A DNA stretch of 36,526 bases from Actinomycetota bacterium (lineage in GTDB: Bacteria; Actinomycetota; Nitriliruptoria; Nitriliruptorales; Nitriliruptoraceae). The stretch spans positions 1-36,526 of the forward strand of contig JAHWJY010000017.1 in the NCBI GenBank assembly GCA_019348135.1, read 5' to 3'. The notes beneath the pieces were generated by a model that saw only the letters and a list, made by a program, of their open reading frames with translations, did no database searches and was not told the origin of the DNA. Below, in pieces: positions 1 through 7,628 of the stretch (position 1 is its first letter; every line of letters starts with the position of its first letter). Both the position numbers and the translations under genes were made by a program.

Positions 1-99
1 GCGAGGTCGCCTCCGGCGCTGCTCGACCCGCCGGCGAGGTCGCCTCCGGCGCTGCTCGACCCGCCGGCGAGGTCGCCTCCGGCGCTGCTCGACCCGCCG
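1..99 (+). repeat. 33-bp direct tandem repeat, three copies plus a short fourth
   Basis: Three identical 33-bp units occupy 1-33, 34-66 and 67-99; the next bases (gcgaggt) begin a fourth. The unit is a multiple of three and, in the methyltransferase frame, encodes EVASGAARPAG without stops. The last GEV runs straight into the motif I strand. The array is cut by the window edge, so the copy number is a minimum. It could be a real in-frame expansion or an assembly effect at a contig end. Confidence 0.9.
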
Positions 100-740
100 G
101 CGAGGTGGTGCTCGACGCCGGCTGCGGGGAGGGCTACGGGCTGCGCATGCTCGCCGACGCCGGCGCGCGTCGCGTCGTGGGCGTCGACCTCGAGGCCTCG
201 ATCGTCGCCCACGCCGAGGCCACCTACGCCGCCGGGTCCGGCTCGATCGAGGTGCACGCCGCGGAGCTCATGTCGCTCCCCCTGGACGACGACGAGGTCG
301 ACGTCACGGTCTCGTTCCAGGTGATCGAGCACCTCCACGACATCCCGGGCTACCTCGCCTCGCTCCGCCGGGTGACCCGCCCCCGCGGCGAGATCGTGAT
401 CGCCACGCCGAACCGGCTCACCTTCACCCCGGACAGCGACGTGCCGGTGAACCCGTTCCACACGCGCGAGTTCACCGCGGCGGAGCTGACCGCCGAGCTC
501 GAGGCCGCGGGGCTGACCGTGGCGACCGTCCTCGGGGTGCACCACGGCCGACGGCTACGGGCGGTCGAGGCGGCCACCCGGCGTCCGTTCCCGGACCTGC
601 TGACGGCGAGCCCGCCGGACGCGTGGCCGGCGTGGCTGCAACGGCTCGTGCCGCGCGTCCGCGCGAGCTGGTTCGAGCTGCGCACCGACGACCTCGACGC
701 CTCGCTCGACCTCGTCGCGGTGTGCCGCGTGCCAGGGTGA
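1..740 (+). CDS. SAM-dependent methyltransferase, Rv3030-like (5' partial)
   Basis: Class I SAM-dependent methyltransferase. The reading frame is open from base 3 to the TGA at 738-740 and holds no ATG, GTG or TTG before base 105, so the true start lies outside the window. A GTG at 105 would begin inside motif I (VVLDAGCGEGYG) and delete what precedes it. Other marks are the acidic end of the second strand (GVDLEAS), the post-I region (LPLDDDEVDVTVSFQVIEHL) and a family-specific stretch NRLTFTP...NPFHTREF. The C-terminal part (LRTDDLDASLDLVAV) resembles, from memory, mycobacterial Rv3030, a proposed methyltransferase of methylglucose lipopolysaccharide synthesis. The next gene, a GH57 enzyme, starts inside its stop codon, as expected for a translationally coupled pair; Rv3030 and Rv3031 are likewise adjacent. 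The substrate is inferred. An 11-residue unit, EVASGAARPAG, is repeated three times directly before motif I. Confidence 0.85.
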   Translation, partial: EVASGAARPAGEVASGAARPAGEVASGAARPAGEVVLDAGCGEGYGLRMLADAGARRVVGVDLEASIVAHAEATYAAGSGSIEVHAAELMSLPLDDDEVDVTVSFQVIEHLHDIPGYLASLRRVTRPRGEIVIATPNRLTFTPDSDVPVNPFHTREFTAAELTAELEAAGLTVATVLGVHHGRRLRAVEAATRRPFPDLLTASPPDAWPAWLQRLVPRVRASWFELRTDDLDASLDLVAVCRVPG

Positions 741-2461
741 GCGCAGCCGCCCCCGGCGAGGTCGCGTTCGTCCTCCACACGCACCTGCCGTACCTCAAGC
801 ACCACGGGGTCTGGCCCGTCGGTGAGGAGTGGCTGTTCCAGGCCTGGGCCGGGTCGTGGCTGCCGGTGACGCGGCTGCTGCTGCGCCTCGCCGACGACGG
901 CCACCGCGACGTGCTGACGCTGGGCGTGACCCCGATGGTCGCCGCGCAGGTCGCCGACGACCGACTGGCCGACGAGCTCGGGACGTGGGTGGGCGGGCAG
1001 ATGTGGCGCGCCGAGGAGCAGCGCTGGCAGGGCTGGCACGCCGGCGAGGAGGTCGCGGCACTCGCGACCTTCTACTGGCGTTCCTACGCCGAGGTGCTCG
1101 CGACCCACGAGGAGGTGCAGGCGGCGGGCGGCCTGCTCGCCGTGTGGCGCGACCTCGCCCGGCGCGGGGTCATCGAGCTCCTCGGCGGCCCCGCGACGCA
1201 CCCGTACCTGCCCCTGCAGACCGACCCCGCCCTGATCGACGCGCAGCTCGCCTGCGGGCTGGACGCCCACGCGGCCTGGGCCGGCGAGCGGCCCCGCGGG
1301 ATGTGGGCGCCGGAGTGCGGCTACCGGCCGGCCGGACCCGTGGCGGACGCCACGGCGGAGCCGCTGCGGGTCGACCGTCACGGCACGCCCTCCCTGCCGC
1401 GCACCGGACCGTCGCTGCCCGGGTTGGAGGAGGCCTACGCCCGGGCGGGCGTGGGTCACTTCCTGGTGGACGCCGCCACGCTGGTGCAGGCGGCGGGTGG
1501 CGCCGAACGGGACTGGACGCAGAGGCCGGCCGTGCCCGACCCCGCGGCCGGCGACCCGTACGAGGTCGTGCACGACGGTGTGCTGGTCGGCGACTCCGAC
1601 GTGGTCGCGTTCGCCCGGGACCTCTCCGTCGCCTACCGGGTGTGGTCGCCGACGACCGGGTACCCCGGCGACCCCTGGTACCGGGACTACTTCGCCCGGG
1701 GCGACTGGGGCCTGCACCCGTCGTGGCGTGTCACGGACCACGAGCTCGGCCCGATGGACAAGGCGGTCTACGAGCCCGCGCGGGCGGCGGCCCGCGTCGA
1801 CGAGCACGTCGACGACCTCCTGGGCGTGCTCCACGAGGTCCTCGGTCCGCGCCCCGGCGACCTCGTCGTCGCCGCCTACGACACCGAGCTCTTCGGGCAC
1901 TGGTGGTTCGAGGGCGTGGCCTGGCTCGAGGCGCTCCTCCGTCGCGTCGCCGCGGACCCGCAGCTGCGCACGACCACGCTCGCGTCGCGGGTCGACCGTC
2001 GCCCGCCGACGCGCCGGCTGGACCTGCCCGAGTCGTCGTGGGGGTACGCGAAGGGACACGCCAGCTGGGTCACGCCCGAGACGCGCCCGATGTGGGTCGA
2101 CCTCCGGCGGGCCGAGGACCGCGCCCGGGAGGCGCTGTCCGCCACCGCGGCCGGCGGCCCGCGGCTCGCGCCGGCGCGGGAGCAGCTGGCGCGCGAGCTG
2201 GCGCTGCTCACCGCGAGCGACTGGCCGTTCATGGTCACCCGCGGCAACTCGTCCGGCTACGCCTTCGAGCGCTTCGCGGGCCATCTCGACGCGGTCGAGC
2301 GGCTCGCCGGCGCGCTGCTGACGGACGATCCGGTGCGCGACGCCCTCGTGGCCGAGCTCGGCGTCCGCGACGACGCACCGGCCGACCCCGGCGCCTTCGT
2401 CGCCGCCCTGTCGGGGGCGACGCCGGGGAGGTCCCACGCTCAGTCCTCGATGCGGACCTGA
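737..2461 (+). CDS. GH57 glucan branching enzyme with DUF1957 domain (Rv3031-like)
   Basis: Predicted alpha-1,4-glucan 6-glucosyltransferase of family GH57, 574 residues, cytoplasmic. The GTG at 737 overlaps the methyltransferase TGA by four bases and puts the first conserved block (HTHLPY, residues 14-19) near the N-terminus; an upstream GTG in this frame would overlap the methyltransferase deeply. In the Thermus and Thermococcus branching enzymes the nucleophile is the Glu in block 3 and the acid/base the Asp in block 4. Here these are E193 in MWAPECGY and D382 in YDTELFGHWW, so the enzyme should be active. The C-terminal helical DUF1957 part includes SDWPFMVTRGNSSGYAFERF. Coupling to the methyltransferase and the nearby GT4 gene matches the Rv3030-Rv3032 arrangement. 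The 3' end overlaps the convergent next gene by 22 bases. A related 4-alpha-glucanotransferase activity cannot be excluded. Confidence 0.88.
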   Translation: MSAAAPGEVAFVLHTHLPYLKHHGVWPVGEEWLFQAWAGSWLPVTRLLLRLADDGHRDVLTLGVTPMVAAQVADDRLADELGTWVGGQMWRAEEQRWQGWHAGEEVAALATFYWRSYAEVLATHEEVQAAGGLLAVWRDLARRGVIELLGGPATHPYLPLQTDPALIDAQLACGLDAHAAWAGERPRGMWAPECGYRPAGPVADATAEPLRVDRHGTPSLPRTGPSLPGLEEAYARAGVGHFLVDAATLVQAAGGAERDWTQRPAVPDPAAGDPYEVVHDGVLVGDSDVVAFARDLSVAYRVWSPTTGYPGDPWYRDYFARGDWGLHPSWRVTDHELGPMDKAVYEPARAAARVDEHVDDLLGVLHEVLGPRPGDLVVAAYDTELFGHWWFEGVAWLEALLRRVAADPQLRTTTLASRVDRRPPTRRLDLPESSWGYAKGHASWVTPETRPMWVDLRRAEDRAREALSATAAGGPRLAPAREQLARELALLTASDWPFMVTRGNSSGYAFERFAGHLDAVERLAGALLTDDPVRDALVAELGVRDDAPADPGAFVAALSGATPGRSHAQSSMRT

Positions 2462-2802
2462 CGCGCGGAGCCTCCGGCGAACGGCGCCACGGTGAGCGAG
2501 CTCGCCGGGATGGTCACCGTCCCCCCGCCCTTGAGGTGCCGAACCGCGGCACCGTCCGGCCGGAACGACACCGGGTGGACCTCGATGTCCCCGCCGGAGG
2601 GGTGGCGCAGCCGGAGCGACGCCGGCAGCTCGTCCTGCACGACCGCGAACCCGCGCGACACGAGCAACCGCAGCACGGAGTCGGCGCCGTCGGCCTCGGC
2701 CATGAGCGCGAAGGCGTCCGGCTGGTCGGGGTAGGTGACCCACGCCACGACCCCTCGCGCCTCGAGCAGCCCGAGGAGGTCGAGCACATCGGCTTCGGTC
2801 AA
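2440..2802 (-). CDS. degenerate LnuA/ANT(2'')-like nucleotidyltransferase-fold protein
   Basis: Small protein of about 120 residues. The overall pattern follows the lincosamide/aminoglycoside nucleotidyltransferase fold: an N-terminal helix (TEADVLDLLGLLEARGV), a strand with W, a helix ending in LLVSRGFAVVQDELP, then LRLRHPSGGDIEVHPVSF. In active relatives the segment after the W carries a GGWGVD-like motif and a DLDLV metal-binding strand; here it is replaced by a short TYPDQPDAFALM stretch, and the usual VDLHPV reads IEVHPV. Catalysis looks lost. I chose the TTG at 2802 because AAGGGAG lies six bases upstream; a GTG at 2859 would give 19 more residues but has no comparable site and crowds the divergent PBP promoter. 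The 3' end overlaps the GH57 gene. The role is unknown. Confidence 0.6.
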   Translation of the reverse strand: MTEADVLDLLGLLEARGVVAWVTYPDQPDAFALMAEADGADSVLRLLVSRGFAVVQDELPASLRLRHPSGGDIEVHPVSFRPDGAAVRHLKGGGTVTIPASSLTVAPFAGGSARQVRIED

Positions 2803-2869
2803 GACTCGCTCCCTTCGGTCCCCGCAGCGTAGAGCGGACGGCGGGGCATCCGGCGGCACCGGCGCGCCC

Positions 2870-2875
2870 TACCCT
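2870..2875 (+). promoter_or_regulatory. candidate leaderless -10 element of the PBP gene
   Basis: TACCCT fits the actinobacterial TANNNT -10 consensus and ends six bases before the ATG at 2882, so transcription would begin at or next to the start codon. No Shine-Dalgarno sequence is visible before that ATG. No clear -35 box was found. Confidence 0.4.
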
Positions 2876-2881
2876 CCCCGC

Positions 2882-5077
2882 ATGCGATCGTTCCTGAAGC
2901 GCGTCGTGGTGGTCGGCACGTCCGCGGTGTTGTCGGTGACCGCCCTCGTCGCCCTCTTCGCCTGGCTGGCGCTCACCATCGAGTGGCGCGTGCCCGATCC
3001 CGGCGCGCTCTCGGGCCCGACCGAGCTCCAGGCACGGGACGGGACCGTCATCGCCCGCTTCACCTCCGAGGTCGACCGCCGCATCATCCCGTTCGACGCG
3101 ATGAGCGAGCACGTCGTCGCGGCCGTCGTCGCCAACGAGGACCAGCGCTTCTACGAGCACGACGGGGTGGACCCGCTGTCGCTCCTCCGCGCGATCGTGA
3201 TGAACGTCCGCACCGGCGGCATCGCCCAGGGCGGGTCCACGCTCACCCAGCAGTACGTCAAGAACGCCTTCGTGGGAGCGGACCGCACCTTCCTCCGGAA
3301 GATGCGGGAGGCCGTGATCTCGATCCAGCTCGAGCGTGACCTCGCGAAGGAGGAGATCCTCGAGCGCTACCTCAACACGGTCTACTTCGGCGAGGGCGCC
3401 TACGGGGTCGAGGCGGCGGCGCTGACGTTCTTCGGGACGCCCGCGGCGGAGCTCGACCTCGCCCGGGGTGCCCTGCTGGCCCAGGCCCTGCCGGCTCCCT
3501 CCGCCCGCAACCCCCGGGTCGACCCCTCCGGCGCGGACGCCCGTGCCGATGCGGTGATCCGGAAGATGCAGGCGCTCGGCACCGTGAGTGCGGACGAGGC
3601 CGCCGCGGCCATGGCGCAGGACGTCGAGATCCTCCCGCGCCAACGCGAGGTCTTCGAGGCGCCGTACTTCGTCGAGTACGTCCGCAAGCAGCTCGAGCAG
3701 GCGTACGGCCGGCAGGCCGTCATGACCGGAGCGCTGACGGTGCGGACCACGATCAGCCTGCCGGCGCAGCGGCACCTCGACGAGGCGGTGGCGAACCAGC
3801 TCCTGTCGAAGGATCCCGGCGACATCCGCGCGGGCGGCGTCGCGATCGACCCCCGCACGGGCGACATCCTCGCCATCCACGGCGGACCGGACTTCGCCAC
3901 GCAGCCGCTGGACCTCGCGACCCAGACCCGGCGCCAGAACGGCTCGACCTTCAAGCCGATCGCGTTCGTCGCGGCGCTGGAGGAGGGCGTCGACCCGGAC
4001 ACGACCTACCCGTCGCCGGGGCGGACGACCGTCACCGCGGAGAACTGCGAGGCCTACGACGGCGAGCCGTACGACGTGGGGGGCGGACCCGGTGGTCGGT
4101 TGCCGCTCCGCGAGGGCCTGACGCGGTCGGTGAACACGGTGTTCATCCGGGTGGGCTGCGAGCTCGGCCCGCAGCGGATCATCGACCAGGGCCTCCGGAT
4201 GGGTATCCGCAACCGCATCGACCCGTTCGTCTCCGTCGCCCTCGGGGGCTCGAGCAACGGAGGCTCGGTCCTGGACATGGCCTCCGCGTTCGGGACCCTG
4301 GCGAACGACGGCGTCTACTGCGCCGCGCGGTCGATCATCTCGGTCACCGGCCCCGACGGTGGGGCCATGCCGACGCCGCGCGAGGTGACGATCGTGCCCC
4401 GGATGGAGCCGCGCCCCCGGTCGCTCACGCAGGTCGAGCTCGACGCCCGGCCCGAGGGGCTGGCGGAGCGCGACGGCGACGGCTGCGTCGGTGCCGTGGA
4501 CGCCGACATCGCCCGGACGACGACCCTGGCGCTGGAGCAGGTCGTCGCGCGCACCACGGGACAGCGGGCCCAGATCGGCCGCCCGCAGGCCGGCAAGACG
4601 GGGACGACGAACGAGGAGCGGGACGCCTGGTTCGTGGGCTACACGCCGGAGCTGTCGATGGCCGTGTGGGTCGGCGACCCCGGGACCCCGGTGCCGATGC
4701 GCGACGTCGCCGGCTTCGCGCGCGTGCAGGGCGGCACGATCCCGGCCCTGATCTGGAAGGACGCCGCCGAGGACATCCTCGCCGACGTCCCACCGACCGA
4801 CTTCCTCGCCCCCGGCGAGCTGGACCCGTCCGACGACGTCGCCCGCCCCGCTCCGGCGCGGGACCGCGAGCGCGAGGCGACACCGACGGAGGAACCCACC
4901 GACATCCCCTCCGAGGACACCGGCGGGAGCACCGAGCCCGACGACGAACCCACCGACGGCGACGACCCGGGCGGCGGGGACGACCCCGGCGGCGGGGACG
5001 ACCCCGGCGGCGGGGACGACCCCGGCGGTGGGGACGATGACGACGACGGCTGCATCATCGTGATCGGCGACTGCTAG
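2882..5077 (+). CDS. class A penicillin-binding protein (bifunctional transglycosylase/transpeptidase)
   Basis: Peptidoglycan glycosyltransferase and DD-transpeptidase, 731 residues, anchored in the membrane by one segment at about residues 6-30. The GT51 domain shows EDQRFYEHDG (catalytic E86), GGSTLTQQ, RKMREA and EILERYLNTVYFG. The transpeptidase domain shows GSTFKP (S355 nucleophile, K358), SVN and KTGTT (K572). All expected active-site residues are present. The start is the ATG at 2882, directly before the membrane segment. The C-terminal tail is low complexity: a Pro/Glu/Thr/Asp-rich stretch, four perfect DDPGGG units, a run of Asp and a terminal CIIVIGDC. The gene interrupts the glucan cluster and is convergent with the inactive protease-like gene. 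Similar to mycobacterial PonA-type enzymes. Confidence 0.95.
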   Translation: MRSFLKRVVVVGTSAVLSVTALVALFAWLALTIEWRVPDPGALSGPTELQARDGTVIARFTSEVDRRIIPFDAMSEHVVAAVVANEDQRFYEHDGVDPLSLLRAIVMNVRTGGIAQGGSTLTQQYVKNAFVGADRTFLRKMREAVISIQLERDLAKEEILERYLNTVYFGEGAYGVEAAALTFFGTPAAELDLARGALLAQALPAPSARNPRVDPSGADARADAVIRKMQALGTVSADEAAAAMAQDVEILPRQREVFEAPYFVEYVRKQLEQAYGRQAVMTGALTVRTTISLPAQRHLDEAVANQLLSKDPGDIRAGGVAIDPRTGDILAIHGGPDFATQPLDLATQTRRQNGSTFKPIAFVAALEEGVDPDTTYPSPGRTTVTAENCEAYDGEPYDVGGGPGGRLPLREGLTRSVNTVFIRVGCELGPQRIIDQGLRMGIRNRIDPFVSVALGGSSNGGSVLDMASAFGTLANDGVYCAARSIISVTGPDGGAMPTPREVTIVPRMEPRPRSLTQVELDARPEGLAERDGDGCVGAVDADIARTTTLALEQVVARTTGQRAQIGRPQAGKTGTTNEERDAWFVGYTPELSMAVWVGDPGTPVPMRDVAGFARVQGGTIPALIWKDAAEDILADVPPTDFLAPGELDPSDDVARPAPARDREREATPTEEPTDIPSEDTGGSTEPDDEPTDGDDPGGGDDPGGGDDPGGGDDPGGGDDDDDGCIIVIGDC
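4961..5032 (+). repeat. 18-bp coding repeat, four copies (DDPGGG)
   Basis: Four consecutive 18-base units in the PBP frame encode DDPGGG, with only third-position differences between copies (gggcggc, cggcggc, cggcggt). They form a flexible acidic Gly-rich segment directly before the last 14 residues of the protein. Confidence 0.9.
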
Positions 5078-5136
5078 AGCCCGCCGGGAGGTCGACCGTG
5101 GGCACCGACCCGTCCGTGGCGATGCCGCGGCAGCGG

Positions 5137-6228
5137 TCACTCCTCGGTGGACGCCTCGTCGGGGTCGGCCTCGAGGGCGTCGCAGTTGCGCAGCATCCGT
5201 TCGCACAGGAGGTGGACGGGTGCGGCGCCCTGGCCGTCGCCGGCCGGCGCCCCGAACGGTCGGTACGCGGTGGTGTAGACGGCGACGACCCGACCCTGCG
5301 GGTCCACGATGGGTGCGCCGCGCAGGAAGTCGATGGTCGGCAGGTCCGTGACCAGGAGCGTGACGTCGGTGTAGGCGACCTGGCCGCTGACCTGCACGGT
5401 GTTGAGCGTCGGCGTCACGCCGGCGGTGATGAGCCGCTCGCCCACGACGAGGCCCTCCTCGTCGGGTCGCCACGGCAGCAGCTCGACCTCGCCGATGTCG
5501 GCCCGGATGAGCGCGAGGTCACGACCGGCGTCCCACGAGTGCACGATGCCGCGGGCGGTCCCGCGGGGGGTGATGACCTCGACCTCGCCGACGACGCCGC
5601 CGGGAGCTCCCGGGTCGGCGATCAGCGAGTGGACGGTCGCGATGAACGTCGTGCCCCCGTCGAAGGCGACCGCGAAGCCGGTCGCCACGCGCTCCTCCGT
5701 CGGTCGGCTGGGACGCGACGTCCGGGTCGGCTCCGGCGACGGTGAGGCCGTCGGCTCCCCGGTCGGCTCCCCCGTGGGCGACGGCTCCTGCGTCGGCTCG
5801 CCCGTCTGCTCCTCCTGGGCCAGCACCGCCCCGGACGCCTCGCCGTCGCCGGCCGGCGCGCCCTGCGCCCCGGACCCGGTGCTACCGGTCACGGCACGCA
5901 GCGCCACGACGCCGCTGACCGTCACGTCCTCGAAGGGGAACTCGCGCGTCAGCGCCTCCCGGACGGCGTCGACCTCGGCCTCGATCGAGCCGAGCGCCTC
6001 CTCGCGTGCCCGCTCGACGTCCTCGACCGCCCCGCGCAGCTCGGCGCGGCTCGATGCGGTCTCCTGCTCGAGCGCGTTCACCTGCTGGCCGTAGTAGACG
6101 GCCGCGAGCGAGCCCGCGAGCACGGCGCCGGCGAGCCCCACCAGCAGGAACATCGGCAGCGTCCACCAGCCGAGCTGCGTCCGCGCGCCCGGGAGACGCT
6201 CGCGCCACGAGGCGTCGTCGTCGGACAC
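5137..6228 (-). CDS. membrane-anchored trypsin-like protein, probably catalytically inactive
   Basis: A 363-residue protein with a short N-terminal cytoplasmic part, one membrane segment (about 22-46), a Glu/Ala-rich likely coiled coil (about 48-98) and a GEPT/SPSPEP-rich linker. A C-terminal trypsin-like (HtrA/S1C fold) domain follows from about 178. The GTG at 6228 has GGGAGG six bases upstream, which favours it over starts further out. In the domain the His position is kept (FIATVHSLI) and so is the Asp position (GRDLALIRAD). The GNSGGP nucleophile motif reads FLRGAPIVD, so by my alignment Ser is replaced by Arg. It may therefore be an extracytoplasmic sensor or scaffold rather than a peptidase. 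It is divergent from the GT4 gene and convergent with the PBP. Confidence 0.75.
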   Translation of the reverse strand: MSDDDASWRERLPGARTQLGWWTLPMFLLVGLAGAVLAGSLAAVYYGQQVNALEQETASSRAELRGAVEDVERAREEALGSIEAEVDAVREALTREFPFEDVTVSGVVALRAVTGSTGSGAQGAPAGDGEASGAVLAQEEQTGEPTQEPSPTGEPTGEPTASPSPEPTRTSRPSRPTEERVATGFAVAFDGGTTFIATVHSLIADPGAPGGVVGEVEVITPRGTARGIVHSWDAGRDLALIRADIGEVELLPWRPDEEGLVVGERLITAGVTPTLNTVQVSGQVAYTDVTLLVTDLPTIDFLRGAPIVDPQGRVVAVYTTAYRPFGAPAGDGQGAAPVHLLCERMLRNCDALEADPDEASTEE

Positions 6229-6263
6229 CTCACGCCTCCCGGTCTGCCGTCTGCGGTGGCCGG

Positions 6264-6269
6264 AGTCTA
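6264..6269 (-). promoter_or_regulatory. candidate -10 element of the trypsin-like gene
   Basis: On the minus strand CCCTAGACT contains TAGACT (TANNNT), about 35 bases upstream of the GTG at 6228. It leaves a short leader carrying the GGGAGG ribosome site. The -35 region is not recognisable. Confidence 0.3.
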
Positions 6270-6318
6270 GGGCCACCGGGCCGGTCCCCCGCCGGACCAC
6301 CGCCCGCTGGCCGCTGGG

Positions 6319-6324
6319 TAGGCT
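6319..6324 (+). promoter_or_regulatory. candidate leaderless -10 element of the GT4 gene
   Basis: TAGGCT (TANNNT) lies eight bases before the ATG at 6333 and no ribosome-binding site is visible between them, consistent with a leaderless transcript. Confidence 0.35.
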
Positions 6325-6332
6325 CCGCAGCC

Positions 6333-7607
6333 ATGCGTGTCCTGATGCTGTCCTGGGAGTACCCGCCGCGGGTCGTAGGTGGGCTCGGTCGGCACGTGGC
6401 CGCGCTCTCCCGGACGCTCGCCGCCGAGGGCCACGAGGTCCACGTCATCACCCGTGGGATGGCGGACAGCGACGCCCCGGCGGACGAGTGGCTCGAGGGG
6501 GTCCACGTCGTCCGGGTGCCCGAGGCGCCCCCCGTCATCCCGTTCGACGACCTCATCCCCTGGGTCCTCGCGTTCAACAACCGGGTGCAGGCGGCGGCCG
6601 CGAGGCTCGTGCAGGAGCACGACATCGACGTCGTGCACGCCCACGACTGGCTGGTGGCGTACGCCGCCGCCGGCATCAAGGACGCGTTCGGCATCCCGCT
6701 GGTGGCCACGATCCACGCCACCGAGTACGGCCGTCACCAGGGCTACCTCCCGGGTCCGATGAACAAGCTCATCCACCAGGTCGAGTGGTGGCTGACCTAC
6801 GAGGCCCGACGCGTCATCACCTGCTCGAAGTACATGCGCCAGCAGTGCCGCGACATCTTCCTGCTCCCCAGCGACAAGGTCGACGTCGTGCCCAACGCGG
6901 TGGCGGTGCGCGACTTCGCGCTCCCGGCGGACGAGGTGGCGGCCTTCCGGCGCACGCTCGTCGGGCCGCGGACCAAGATGGTGCTGTTCGCCGGCCGGCT
7001 GGAGTACGAGAAGGGCATCCAGACCGTCCTCGAGGCGCTCGAGCAGGTCCGCGCCGAGGTCGGTCCGGTGAAGTTCTTCATCGCCGGCACCGGCACCTAC
7101 AGCGACGAGCTGCGCCGCAAGGTCCGGGAGCTGAAGCTCCGCAACCACGTGCGCTTCACGGGCTTCCTCGAGGACCACGACCTCCGGCTGCTCTACGCGG
7201 CGGCGGACGTCGCGGTCGCCCCGAGCATCTACGAGCCGTTCGGCCTCGTGGCCGTCGAGGCCATGGCCTGTGGCACCCCCGTCGTCGTGGGCGACACCGG
7301 TGGCCTGCGCGAGATCGTGTCCGGCGGGCACGGGATGGCCTTCCGGCCGCAGGACGCCGAGCACCTCGCCGAGGTGCTGGTCGAGGTGCTCCGGGACGAC
7401 GTGCTCGCGGCGGAGCTGGTGGCCCGGGGCCGGCGACGGATCGCGCAGCGCTACGACTGGGCGACCGTCGCGGTCGACACCGTCGACGTCTACGAGCGCG
7501 CCATCGTCGAGGAGGCGGAGCTGGCCGGCCGTGACGACCGGCCGCCGCTGCGCGCCATCCTCCACGAGGCGCCGATCCTCGAGCTCGGCTCCTCCCGCCC
7601 CGCCTGA
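6333..7607 (+). CDS. GT4 glycosyltransferase, Rv3032-like alpha-1,4-glucan synthase
   Basis: Retaining GT-B glycosyltransferase of family GT4, 424 residues, cytoplasmic. The N-terminal Rossmann domain begins MRVLMLSWEYPPRVVGGLGR, with the glycine-rich acceptor/donor loop. The C-terminal donor-binding domain has FAGRLEYEKG (about 226-235) and the E-x7-E motif EPFGLVAVE (E301, E309). The SWEYPP-VVGGLGRHV start resembles, from memory, mycobacterial Rv3032, which elongates the glucan of methylglucose lipopolysaccharide and cytoplasmic glycogen. GlgM (Rv1212c), which makes maltose-1-phosphate, is a less likely alternative. Rv3030- and Rv3031-like genes are close by on the same strand but separated by three unrelated genes. 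It is convergent with malQ, 21 bases apart. Use of an NDP-glucose donor is inferred. Confidence 0.88.
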   Translation: MRVLMLSWEYPPRVVGGLGRHVAALSRTLAAEGHEVHVITRGMADSDAPADEWLEGVHVVRVPEAPPVIPFDDLIPWVLAFNNRVQAAAARLVQEHDIDVVHAHDWLVAYAAAGIKDAFGIPLVATIHATEYGRHQGYLPGPMNKLIHQVEWWLTYEARRVITCSKYMRQQCRDIFLLPSDKVDVVPNAVAVRDFALPADEVAAFRRTLVGPRTKMVLFAGRLEYEKGIQTVLEALEQVRAEVGPVKFFIAGTGTYSDELRRKVRELKLRNHVRFTGFLEDHDLRLLYAAADVAVAPSIYEPFGLVAVEAMACGTPVVVGDTGGLREIVSGGHGMAFRPQDAEHLAEVLVEVLRDDVLAAELVARGRRRIAQRYDWATVAVDTVDVYERAIVEEAELAGRDDRPPLRAILHEAPILELGSSRPA

Positions 7608-7628
7608 GCCGGTCCCACCGCGGTCGGG

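Noticed and set aside
1-99. CRISPR-like array at the window start
   Set aside because: Units are contiguous with no spacers and remain in frame with a coding sequence.
105-107. GTG at 105 as start of the methyltransferase
   Set aside because: It lies inside the first strand of motif I; the frame stays open to the window edge, so the gene is 5' truncated.
4961-5032. Tandem repeat as a possible noncoding element or CRISPR
   Set aside because: In-frame DDPGGG codon repeat in the PBP tail, without spacers.
5078-5136. Terminator between the convergent PBP and protease-like genes
   Set aside because: Only a 5-bp GGTCG/CGACC pairing with a long loop and no U-tract; too weak to call.
350-5473. A 1707-codon open frame on the minus strand opposite the GH57 and PBP genes
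   Set aside because: It is antisense to well-recognised genes, Arg/Gly/Ala-rich without domains, and explained by the high GC content and codon bias.
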